Shown here one piece after another: positions 51,601 to 62,800 of a DNA stretch of 64,000 bases (its first letter is position 1; each line of letters opens with the position of its first letter). The stretch spans positions 310,001 to 374,000 of the forward strand of contig NW_027478597.1 of NCBI RefSeq assembly GCF_051014685.1, in the 5' to 3' direction. A model generated the notes under the pieces. The model ran no database searches and had not been told where the DNA came from. It saw only the letters and a list, made by a program, of their open reading frames with translations. This DNA comes from Ptiloglossa arizonensis (taxonomy: Eukaryota > Arthropoda > Insecta > Hymenoptera > Colletidae). The position numbers and the translations under genes are program-made.

Positions 51601-54600
51601 GTTCTGGTTATTCGTTTCGAGCATCAGAACTGTGAAAAATTTGAGTTTCTCAAGCGTTTCTTACCTCCAAACTGCCATATCTCGCGAACGGATTGACCAA
51701 TCCGCAAAATTTCTGTTGTATCTGAAAGTAGAAACTCGCCCGATTACAACGGTATGCGTACTTTTCCCCTAGGCTGTTCTAGTTATTCGTTTCGAGCATC
51801 AGAACTGCGAAAATTTTGAGTTTCTCAAGCGTTTCTTACCTACAAACTGCCACATCTCGCGAACGGATTGGCCAATCCGCAAAATTTCTGATGCATCTGA
51901 AAGAAGAAACTCGCCCGATTACAAGGGTATGCGAACTTTTCCCCTAGGCCGTTCTAGTTATTCGTTTCGAGCATCAGAACTGCGAAAATTTTGAGTTTCT
52001 CAAGCGTTTCTTACAACGGAACTGCCATATCTCGCGAACGGATTGCCCAATCCGCAAAATTTCGGTTGCATCTGAAAGTAGAAACTCGCCCGATTACAAC
52101 GGTATGCGTACTTTTCCCCTAGGCCGTTCTAGTTATTCGTTTCGAGCATCAGAACTGCGAAAATTTTGAGTTTCTCAAGCGTTTCTTACTTCCAAACTGC
52201 CATATCTCGCGAACGGATTGACCAATCCGCAAAATTTCTGTTGCATCTGAAAGTAGAAACTCGCCCGATTACAACGGTATGCGTACTTTTCCCCTAGGCC
52301 ATTCTAGTTATTCGTTTCGAGCATCAGAACTGCGAAAATTTTGAGTTTCTCAAGCGTTTCTTACATCCAAACTGCCATATCTCGCGAACGGATTGACCAA
52401 TCCGCAAAATTTCTGTTGCATTTGAAAGTAGTAACTCGCCCGATTACAACGGTATGTGTACTTTTCCCCTAGGCCGTTCTAGTTAGTCGTTTCGAGCATC
52501 AGAACTGCGAAAATTTTGAGTTTCTCAAGCGTTTCTTACTTCCAAACTGCCATATCTCGCGAACGGATTGACCAATCCGCAAAATTTCTGTTGTATCTGA
52601 AAGTAGAAACTCGCCCGATTACAGCGGTATGCGTACTTTTCCCCTAGGCCGTTCTGGTTATTCGTTTCGAGCATCAGAAATGTGAAAATGTTGAGTTTCT
52701 CAACCGTTTCTTACCTCCAAACTGCCATATCTCACGAACGGATTGACCAATCCGCAAAATTTCTGTTGCATCTGAAAGTAGAAACTCGCCCGATTACAAC
52801 GGTATGCGTACTTTTGCCGTAGGCCGTTCTAGTTATTCGTTTCGAGCATCAGAACTGTGAAAATTTTGAGTTTCTCAAGCGTTTCTTACTTCCAAACTGC
52901 CATATCTCGCGAACGGATTGACCAATCCGCAAAATTTCTGTTGCATCTGAATGTAGAAACTCGCCCGATTACAACGGTATGCGTACTTTTCCCCTAGGCC
53001 GTTCTGGTTATTCGTTTCGAGCATCAGAACTGTGAAAAATTTGAGTTTCTCAAGCGTTTCTTACCTCCAAACTGCCATATCTCGCGAACGGATTGACCAA
53101 TCCGCAAAATTTCTGTTGTATCTGAAAGTAGAAACTCGCCCGATTACAACGGTATGCGTACTTTTCCCCTAGGCTGTTCTAGTTATTCGTTTCGAGCATC
53201 AGAACTGCGAAAATTTTGAGTTTCTCAAGCGTTTCTTACCTACAAACTGCCACATCTCGCGAACGGATTGGCCAATCCGCAAAATTTCTGATGCATCTGA
53301 AAGAAGAAACTCGCCCGATTACAAGGGTATGCGAACTTTTCCCCTAGGCCGTTCTAGTTATTCGTTTCGAGCATCAGAACAGCGAAAATTTTGAGTTTCT
53401 CAAGCGTTTCTTACAACGGAACTGCCATATCTCGCGAACGGATTGCCCAATCCGCAAAATTTCGGTTGCATCTGAAAGTAGAAACTCGCCCGATTACAAC
53501 GGTATGCGTACTTTTCCCCTAGGCCGTTCTAGTTATTCGTTTCGAGCATCAGAACTGCGAAAATTTTGAGTTTCTCAAGCGTTTCTTACTTCCAAACTGC
53601 CATATCTCGCGAACGGATTGACCAATCCGCAAAATTTCTGTTGCATCTGAAAGTAGAAACTCGCCCGATTACAACGGTATGCGTACTTTTCCCCTAGGCC
53701 ATTCTAGTTATTCGTTTCGAGCATCAGAACTGCGAAAATTTTGAGTTTCTCAAGCGTTTCTTACATCCAAACTGCCATATCTCGCGAACGGATTGACCAA
53801 TCCGCAAAATTTCTGTTGCATTTGAAAGTAGTAACTCGCCCGATTACAACGGTATGTGTACTTTTCCCCTAGGCCGTTCTAGTTAGTCGTTTCGAGCATC
53901 AGAACTGCGAAAATTTTGAGTTTCTCAAGCGTTTCTTACTTCCAAACTGCCATATCTCGCGAACGGATTGACCAATCCGCAAAATTTCTGTTGTATCTGA
54001 AAGTAGAAACTCGCCCGATTACAACGGTATGCGTACTTTTCCCCTAGGCCGTTCTGGTTATTCGTTTCGAGCATCAGAAATGTGAAAATGTTGAGTTTCT
54101 CAACCGTTTCTTACCTCCAAACTGCCATATCTCACGAACGGATTGACCAATCCGCAAAATTTCTGTTGCATCTGAAAGTAGAAACTCGCCCGATTACAAC
54201 GGTATGCGTACTTTTCCCCTATGCCGTTCTAGTTATTCGTTTCGAGCATCAGAAGTGCGAAAATGTTGAGCTTCTCAAGCGTTTCTTACTTCCAAACTGC
54301 CATATCTCGCGAACGGATTGACCAATCCGCAAAATTTCTGTTGCATCTGAAAGTAGAAACTCGCCCGATTACAACGGTATGCGTGCTCTTCCCCTAGGCC
54401 GTTCTGGTTATTCGTTTCGAGCATCAGAACTGCGAAAATTTAGAGTTTCTCAAGCGTTTCTTACCTCCAAACTGCCATATCTCGCGAACGGATTGACCAA
54501 TCCGCAAAATTTCTGTTGCATCTGAAAGTAGAAACTCGCCCGATTACAACGGTATGCGTACTTTTCCCCTAGGCCGTTCTAGTTATTCGTTTCGAGCATC

Positions 54601-55995
54601 AGAACTGCGAAAATTTTGAGTTTCTCAAGCGTTTCTTACATCCAAACTGCCATATCTCGCGAACGGATTGACCAATCCGCAAAATTGCTGTTGCATTTGA
54701 AAGTAGTAACTCGCCCGATTACAACGGTATGTGTACTTTTCCCCTAGGCCGTTCTAGTTGTTCGTTTCGACAATCAGAACTGCGAAAATTTTGAGTTTCT
54801 TAAGCGTTTCTTATCTCCAAACTGCCATATATCGCGAACGGATTGACCAATCCGCAAAATTTCTGTTGCATCTGAAAGTAGAAACTCGCCCGATTACAAC
54901 GGTATGCGTACTTTTCCCCCAGGCCGTTCTGGTTATTCGTTTCGAGCATCAGAACTGCGAAAATGTTGAGTTTCTTAAGCGTTTCTTACCTCCAAACTGC
55001 CATATCTCGCGAACGGATTGACCAATCCTCAAAATTTCTGTTGCATCTGAAAGTAGAAACTCGCCCGATTACAACGGTATGCGTACTTTTCACCTAGGCC
55101 GTTCTAGTTGTTCGTTTCGAACATCAGAACTGCGAAAATTTTGAGTTTCTTAAGCGTTTCTTACTTCCAAACTGCCATATCTCGCGAACGGATTGACCAA
55201 TCCCCAAAATTTCTGTTGCATCTGAAAGTAGAAACTCTCCAGATTACAACGGTGTGCGTACTTTTCCCCTAGGCCGTCCTAGTTATTCGTTTCGAGCATC
55301 AGAACTGCGAAAATTTTGAGTTTCTCAAGCGTTTCTTACTTCCAAACTGCCATATCTGGCGAACAGATTGACCAATCCTCAAAATTTCTATTGCATCTGA
55401 AAGTAGAAACTCGCCCGATTACAACGGTATGCGTACTTTTCCCCTAGGCCGTTCTAGTTATTCGTTTCGAGCATCAGAACTGCGAAAATTTTGAGTTTCT
55501 TAAGCGTTTCTTACCTCCAAACTGCCATATCTCGCGAACGGATTGACCAATCCTCAAAATTTCTGTTGCATCTGAAAGTAGAAACTCGCCCGATGACAAC
55601 GGTATGCGTACTTTTCCCCTAGGCCGTCCTAGTTATTCGTTTCGAACATCAGAACTGCGAAAATTTTGAGTTTCTCAAGCGTTTCTTACTTCCAAACTGC
55701 CATATCTCGCGAACGGATTGACCACTCCGCAAAATTTCTGTTGCATCTGAAGGTAGAAACTCGCCCGATTACAACGGTATGCGTACTTTTCCCCTAGGCC
55801 GTTCTAGTTATTCGTTTCGAGCATCAGAACTGCGAAAATTTTGAGTTTCTCAAGCGTTTCTTACCTACAAACTGCCACATCTCGCGAACGGATTGGCCAA
55901 TCCGCAAAATTTCTGATGCATCTGAAAGTAGAAACTCGCCCGATGACAACGGTATGCGTACTTTTCCCCTAGGCCGTCCTAGTTATTCGTTTCGA
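48647..55995 (+). repeat. 7,349-bp (42-monomer) HOR, copy B
   Basis: Near-identical tandem copy of 41,298-48,646, including the nested duplications at about 49,703-51,800 and 51,450-54,249. Differences noticed by eye are few: ACCTCC at 49,391 versus ACTTCC, GACAATGG at 49,473 versus GACAACGG, GATGTATC at 50,840 versus GATGCATC, AAACTGCC at 51,669 versus AAAGTGCC at 44,320, TTTTGCCG at 52,813 versus TTTTCCCG, and CGATTACAAC near 55,767 versus CGATAACAAC at 48,417. The monomer at 48,647 combines a GAACATC left end with a GTTGTATCTG right part. This list is not exhaustive. Confidence 0.85.
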
Positions 55996-57046
55996 ACATC
56001 AGAACTGCGAAAATTTTGAGTTTCTCAAGCGTTTCTTACATCCAAACTGCCATATCTCGCGAACGGATTGACCAATCCGCAAAATTTCTGTTGCATTTGA
56101 AAGTAGTAACTCGCCCGATTACAACGGTATGTGTACTTTTCCCCTAGGCCGTTCTAGTTAGTCGTTTCGAGCATCAGAACTGCGAAAATTTTGAGTTTCT
56201 CAAGCGTTTCTTACTTCCAAACTGCCATATCTCGCGAACGGATTGACCAATCCGCAAAATTTCTGTTGTATCTGAAAGTAGAAACTCGCCCGATTACAAC
56301 GGTATGCGTACTTTTCCCCTAGGCCGTTCTGGTTATTCGTTTCGAGCATCAGAAATGTGAAAATGTTGAGTTTCTCAACCGTTTCTTACCTCCAAACTGC
56401 CATATCTCACGAACGGATTGACCAATCCGCAAAATTTCTGTTGCATCTGAAAGTAGAAACTCGCCCGATTACAACGGTATGCGTACTTTTCCCCTATGCC
56501 GTTCTAGTTATTCGTTTCGAGCATCAGAAGTGCGAAAATGTTGAGCTTCTCAAGCGTTTCTTACTTCCAAACTGCCATATCTCGCGAACGGATTGACCAA
56601 TCCGCAAAATTTCTGTTGCATCTGAAAGTAGAAACTCGCCCGATTACAACGGTATGCGTGCTCTTCCCCTAGGCCGTTCTGGTTATTCGTTTCGAGCATC
56701 AGAACTGCGAAAATTTAGAGTTTCTCAAGCGTTTCTTACCTCCAAACTGCCATATCTCGCGAACGGATTGACCAATCCGCAAAATTTCTGTTGCATCTGA
56801 AAGTAGAAACTCGCCCGATTACAACGGTATGCGTACTTTTCCCCTAGGCCGTTCTAGTTATTCGTTTCGAGCATCAGAACTGCGAAAATTTTGAGTTTCT
56901 CAAGCGTTTCTTACCTACAAACTGCCACACCTCGCGAACGGATTGGCCAATCCGCAAAATTTCTGATGCATCTGAAACTAGAAACTCGCCCGATTACAAG
57001 GGTATGCGTACTTTTCCCCTAGGCCGTTCTAGTTATTCGTTTCGAA
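55996..57046 (+). repeat. Post-duplication segment copying 53.7-54.6 kb (13-monomer offset)
   Basis: The monomer 55,996-56,170 is chimeric: its GAACATC left end is that of 48,647 but it switches to the ACATCC/GCATTTGAAAGTAGTAAC type. From there to about 56,875 it follows 53.77-54.60 kb at an offset of 2,275 bp, including the GAAATGTGAAAATG, CCCCTATGCCG and GTGCTCTTCC variants. The following monomer (56,871-57,045) is the CACACCTCGCG/ATTGGCCAAT type that elsewhere precedes the T7 variant. Confidence 0.7.
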
Positions 57047-57329
57047 CATCAGAACTGCGAAAATTTTTTTAGTTTCTCAAGCGTTTCTTAACTCCAAACT
57101 GCCATATCTCACGAACGGATTGACCAATCCGCAAAATTTCTGTTGCATCTGAAAGTAGAAACTCGCCCGATTACAACGGTATGCGTACTTTTCCCCTAGG
57201 CCGTTCTAGTTATTCGTTTCGAGCATCAGAACTGCGAAAATGTTGAGTTTCTTAAGCGTTTCTTACCTCCAAACTGCCATATCTCGCGAACGGATTGACC
57301 AATCCGCAAAATTTCTGTTGCATCTGAAA

Positions 57330-59850
57330 GTAGAAACTCGCCCGATTACAACGGTATGCGTACCTTTCCCCTAGGCCGTTCTAGTTATGCTTGTCGAGCA
57401 TCAGATCTGCGAAAATTTTGAGTTTCTCAAGCGTTTCTTACTTCCAAACTGCCATATCTCGCGAACGGATTGACCAATCCGCAAAATTTCTGTTGCATCT
57501 GAAGGTAGAAACTCGCCCGATTACAACGGTGTGCGTACTTTTCCCCTAGGCCGCCCTAGTTATTCGTTTCGAGCATCAGAACTGCGAAAATTTTGAGTTT
57601 CTCAAGCGTTTCTTACTTCCAAACTGCCATATCTCGCGAACGGATTGACCAATCCTCAAAATTTCTGTTGCATCTGAAAGTAGAAGCTCGCCCGATGACA
57701 ACGGTATGCGTACTTTTCCCCTAGGCCGTCCTCGTTATTCGTTTCGAGCATCAGAACTGCGAAAATTTTGAGTTTCTCAAGCGTTTCTTACTTCCAAACT
57801 GCCATATCTCGCGAACGGATTGACCAATCCGCAAAATTTCTGTTGCATCTGAAGGCAGAAACTCGCCCGATTACAACGGTATGCGTACTTTTCCCCTCGG
57901 CCGTTCTAGTTATTCGTTTCGAGCATCAGAACTGCGAAAATTTTGAGTTTCTCAAGCGTTTCTTACCTACAAACTGCCACATCTCGCGAACGGATTGGCC
58001 AATCCGCAAAATTTCTGATGCATCTGAAACTAGAAACTCGCCCGATTACAAGGGTATGCGTACTTTTCCCCTAGGCCGTTCTAGTTATTCGTTTCGGGCA
58101 TCAGAACTGCGAAAATGTTGAGTTTCTTAAGCGTTCCTTACCTCCAAACTGCCATATCTCGCGAACAGATTGACCAATCCGCAAAATTTCTGTTGCATCT
58201 GAAAGTAGAAACTCGCCCGATTACAACGGTATGCGTACCTTTCCCCTAGGCCGTTCTAGTTATGCATGTCGAGCATCAGATCTGCGAAAATTTTGAGTTT
58301 CTCAAGCGTTTCTTACCTACAAACTGCCACATCTCGCGAACGGATTGGCCAATCCGCAAAATTTCTGATGCATCTGAAAGCAGAAACTCTCTCGATTACA
58401 ACGGTGTGCGTACTTTTCCCCTAGGCCGCCCTAGTCATTCGTTTCGAGCATCAGAACTGCGAAAATTTTGAGTTTCTCAAGCGTTTCTTACTTCCAAACT
58501 GCCATATCTCGCGAACGGATTGACCAATCCTCAAAATTTCTGTTGCATCTGAAAGTAAAAACTCGCCCGATTACAACGGTATGCGTACTTTTCCCGTAGG
58601 CCGTTCTAGTTATTCGTTTCGAGCATCAGAACTGTGAAAATTTTGAGTTTCTCAAGCGTTTCTTACTTCCAAACTGCCATATCTCGCGAACGGATTGACC
58701 AATCCGCAAAATTTCTGTTGCATCTGAATGTAGAAACTCGCCCGATTACAACGGTATGCGTACTTTTCCCCTAGGCCGTTCTGGTTATTCGTTTCGAGCA
58801 TCAGAACTGTGAAAAATTTGAGTTTCTCAAGCGTTTCTTACCTCCAAACTGCCATATCTCGCGAACGGATTGACCAATCCGCAAAATTTCTGTTGTATCT
58901 GAAAGTAGAAACTCGCCCGATTACAACGGTATGCGTACTTTTCCCCTAGGCTGTTCTAGTTATTCGTTTCGAGCATCAGAACTGCGAAAATTTTGAGTTT
59001 CTCAAGCGTTTCTTACCTACAAACTGCCACATCTCGCGAACGGATTGGCCAATCCGCAAAATTTCTGATGCATCTGAAAGAAGAAACTCGCCCGATTACA
59101 AGGGTATGCGAACTTTTCCCCTAGGCCGTTCTAGTTATTCGTTTCGAGCATCAGAACAGCGAAAATTTTGAGTTTCTCAAGCGTTTCTTACAACGGAACT
59201 GCCATATCTCGCGAACGGATTGCCCAATCCGCAAAATTTCGGTTGCATCTGAAAGTAGAAACTCGCCCGATTACAACGGTATGCGTACTTTTCCCCTAGG
59301 CCGTTCTAGTTATTCGTTTCGAGCATCAGAACTGCGAAAATTTTGAGTTTCTCAAGCGTTTCTTACTTCCAAACTGCCATATCTCGCGAACGGATTGACC
59401 AATCCGCAAAATTTCTGTTGCATCTGAAAGTAGAAACTCGCCCGATTACAACGGTATGCGTACTTTTCCCCTAGGCCATTCTAGTTATTCGTTTCGAGCA
59501 TCAGAACTGCGAAAATTTTGAGTTTCTCAAGCGTTTCTTACATCCAAACTGCCATATCTCGCGAACGGATTGACCAATCCGCAAAATTTCTGTTGCATTT
59601 GAAAGTAGTAACTCGCCCGATTACAACGGTATGTGTACTTTTCCCCTAGGCCGTTCTAGTTAGTCGTTTCGAGCATCAGAACTGCGAAAATTTTGAGTTA
59701 CTCAAGCGTTTCTTACTTCCAAACTGCCATATCTCGCGAACGGATTGACCAATCCGCAAAATTTCTGTTGTATCTGAAAGTAGAAACTCGCCCGATTACA
59801 ACGGTATGCGTACTTTTCCCCTAGGCCGTTCTGGTTATTCGTTTCGAGCA
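57330..59850 (+). repeat. Partial third copy (C) of the 42-monomer HOR
   Basis: Follows copy B at an offset of 8,226 bp (47 x 175 + 1) from the TATGCTTG monomer through the BglII ATGCATG monomer at 58,262 and the GTAAAAACTC monomer, then jumps over the nested duplications to the GAACAGCG/ACAACGGAAC monomer type (about 59,152), so it has only one of each. It keeps the older CGAACAGATTG form at 58,161 where A and B have CGCGGACAG, which suggests it split from the A/B lineage before those changes spread. Confidence 0.75.
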
Positions 59851-62800
59851 TCAGAACTGCGAAAATTTTGAGTTTCTCAAGCGTTTCTTACATCCAAACT
59901 GCCATATCTCGCGAACGGATTGACCAATCCGCAAAATTGCTGTTGCATTTGAAAGTAGTAACTCGCCCGATTACAACGGTATGTGTACTTTTCCCCTAGG
60001 CCGTTCTAGTTGTTCGTTTCGACAATCAGAACTGCGAAAATTTTGAGTTTCTTAAGCGTTTCTTACTTCCAAACTGCCATATCTCGCGAACGGATTGACC
60101 AATCCCCAAAATTTCTGTTGCATCTGAAAGTAGAAACTCTCCAGATTACAACGGTGTGCGTACTTTTCCCCTAGGCCGCCCTAGTTATTCGTTTCGAGCA
60201 TCAGAACTGCGAAAATTTTGAGTTTCTCAAGCGTTTCTTACTTCCAAACTGCCATATCTGGCGAACAGATTGACCAATCCTCAAAATTTCTATTGCATCT
60301 GAAAGTAGAAACTCGCCCGATTACAACGGTATGCGTACTTTTCCCCTAGGCCGTTCTAGTTATTCGTTTCGAGCATCAGAACTGCGAAAATTTTGAGTTT
60401 CTCAAGCGTTTCTTACCTACAAACTGCCACATCTCGCGAACGGATTGGCCAATCCGCAAAATTTCTGATGCATCTGAAAGTAGAAACTCGCCCGATTACA
60501 AGGGTATGCGTACTTTTCCCCTAGGCCGTTCTAGTTATTCGTTTCGAGCATCAGAACTGCGAAAATTTTGAGTTTCTCAAGCGTTTCTTACAACCAAACT
60601 GCCATATCTCGCGAACGGATTGACCAATCCGCAAAATTTCGGTTGCATCTGAAGGTAGAAACTCGCCCGATTACAACGGTATGCGTACTTTTCCCGTAGG
60701 CCGTTCTAGTTATTCGTTTCGAGCATCAGAACTGCGAAAATTTTGAGTTTCTCAAGCGTTTCTTACCTACAAACAGCCACATCTCGCGAACGGATTGACC
60801 AATCCGCAAAATTTCTGTTGCATCTGAAAGTAGAAACTCGCCCGATTACAACGGTATGCGTACTTTTCCCCTAGGCCGTTCTAGTTATTCGTTTCGAGCA
60901 TCAGAACTGCGAAAATTTTGAGTTTCTCAAGCGTTTCTTACATCCAAACTGCCATATCTCGCGAACGGATTGACCAATCCGCAAAATTTCTGTTGCATCT
61001 GAAAGTAGAAACTCGCCCGATTACAACGGTATGCGTACTTTTCCCCTAGGCCGTTCTAGTTATTCGTTTCGAGCATCAGAACTGCGATAATTTTGAGTTT
61101 CTCAAGCGTTTCTTACATCCAAACTGCCATATCTCGCGAACGGATTGACCAATCCGCAAAATTTCTGTTGCATTTGAAAGTAGTAACTCGCCCGATTACA
61201 ACGGTATGTGTACTTTTCCCCTAGGCCGTTCTAGTTAGTCGTTTCGAGCATCAGAACTGCGAAAATTTTGAGTTTCTCAAGCGTTTCTTACATCCAAACT
61301 GCCATATCTCGCGAACGGATTGACCAATCCGCAAAATTTCTGTTGCATCTGAAAGTAGAAACTCGCCCGATTACAACGGTATGCGTACTTTTCCCCCAGG
61401 CCGTTCTAGTTATTCGTTTCGAGCATCAGAACTGCGAAAATGTTGAGTTTCTTAAGCGTTTCTTACCTCCAAACTGCCATATCTCGCGAACGGATTGACC
61501 AATCCTCAAAATTTCTGTTGCATCTGAAAGTAGAAACTCGCCCGATTACAACGGTATGCGTACTTTTCACCTAGGCCGTTCTAGTTGTTCGTTTCGAACA
61601 CCAGAACTGCGAAAATTTTGAGTTTCTTAAGCGTTTCTTACTTCCAAACTGCCATATCTCGCGAACGGATTGACCAATCCTCAAAATTTCTGTTGCATCT
61701 AAAAGTAGAAACTCTCCCGATTACAACGGTGTGCGTACTTTTCCCCTAGGCCGCCCTAGTTATTCGTTTCGAGCATCAGAACTGCGAAAATTTTGAGTTT
61801 CTCAAGCGTTTCTTACTTCCAAACTGCCATATCTGGCGAACAGATTGACCAATCCTCAAAATTTCTATTGCATCTGAAAGTAGAAACTCGCCCGATTACA
61901 ACGGTATGCGTACTTTTCCCCTAGGCCGTTCTAGTTATTCGTTTCGAGCATCAGAACTGCGAAAATTTTGAGTTTCTCAAGCGTTTCTTACCTACAAACT
62001 GCCACATCTCGCGAACGGATTGGCCAATCCGCAAAATTTCTGATGCATCTGAAAGTAGAAACTCGCCCGATTACAAGGGTATGCGTACTTTTCCCCTAGG
62101 CCGTTCTAGTTATTCGTTTCGAGCATCAGAACTGCGAAAATTTTGAGTTTCTCAAGCGTTTCTTACATCCAAACTGCCATATCTCGCGAACGGATTGACC
62201 AATCGCAAAATTTCGGTTGCATCTGAAAGTAGAAACTCGCCCGATTACAACGGTATGCGTACTCTTCCCCTAGGCCGTTCTAGTTATTCGTTTCGAGCAT
62301 CAGAACTGTGAAAATTTTGAGTTTCTCAAGCGTTTCTTACATCCAAACTGCCATATCTCGCGAACGGATTGACCAATCCGCAAAATTTCTGTTGCATTTG
62401 AAAGTAGTAACTCGCCCGATTACAACGGTATGTGTACTTTTCCCCTAGGCCGTTCTAGTTGTTCGTTTCGACAATCAGAACTGCGAAAATTTTGAGTTTC
62501 TCAAGCGTTTCTTACCTCCAAACTGCCATATATCGCGAACGGTTTGACCAATCCGCAAAATTTCTGTTGCATCTGAATGTAGAAACTCGCCCGATTACAA
62601 CGGTATGCGTACTTTTCCCCTAGGCCGTTCTAGTTATTCGTTTCGAGCATCAGAACTGCGAAAATGTTGAGTTTCTTAAGCGTTTCTTACCTCCAAACTG
62701 CCATATCTCGCGAACGGATTGACCAATCCTCAAAATTTCTGTTGCATCTCAAGGTAGAAACTCGCCCGATTACAACGGTGTGCGTACTTTTCCCCTAGGC

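Noticed and set aside
23430..58110. CENP-B box
   Set aside because: TTCGTTTCGGGCATC in some monomers has TTCG and CGGG but only 3 bases between them, whereas the core TTCGNNNNANNCGGG needs 7. The common TTCGTTTCGAGC form lacks CGGG.
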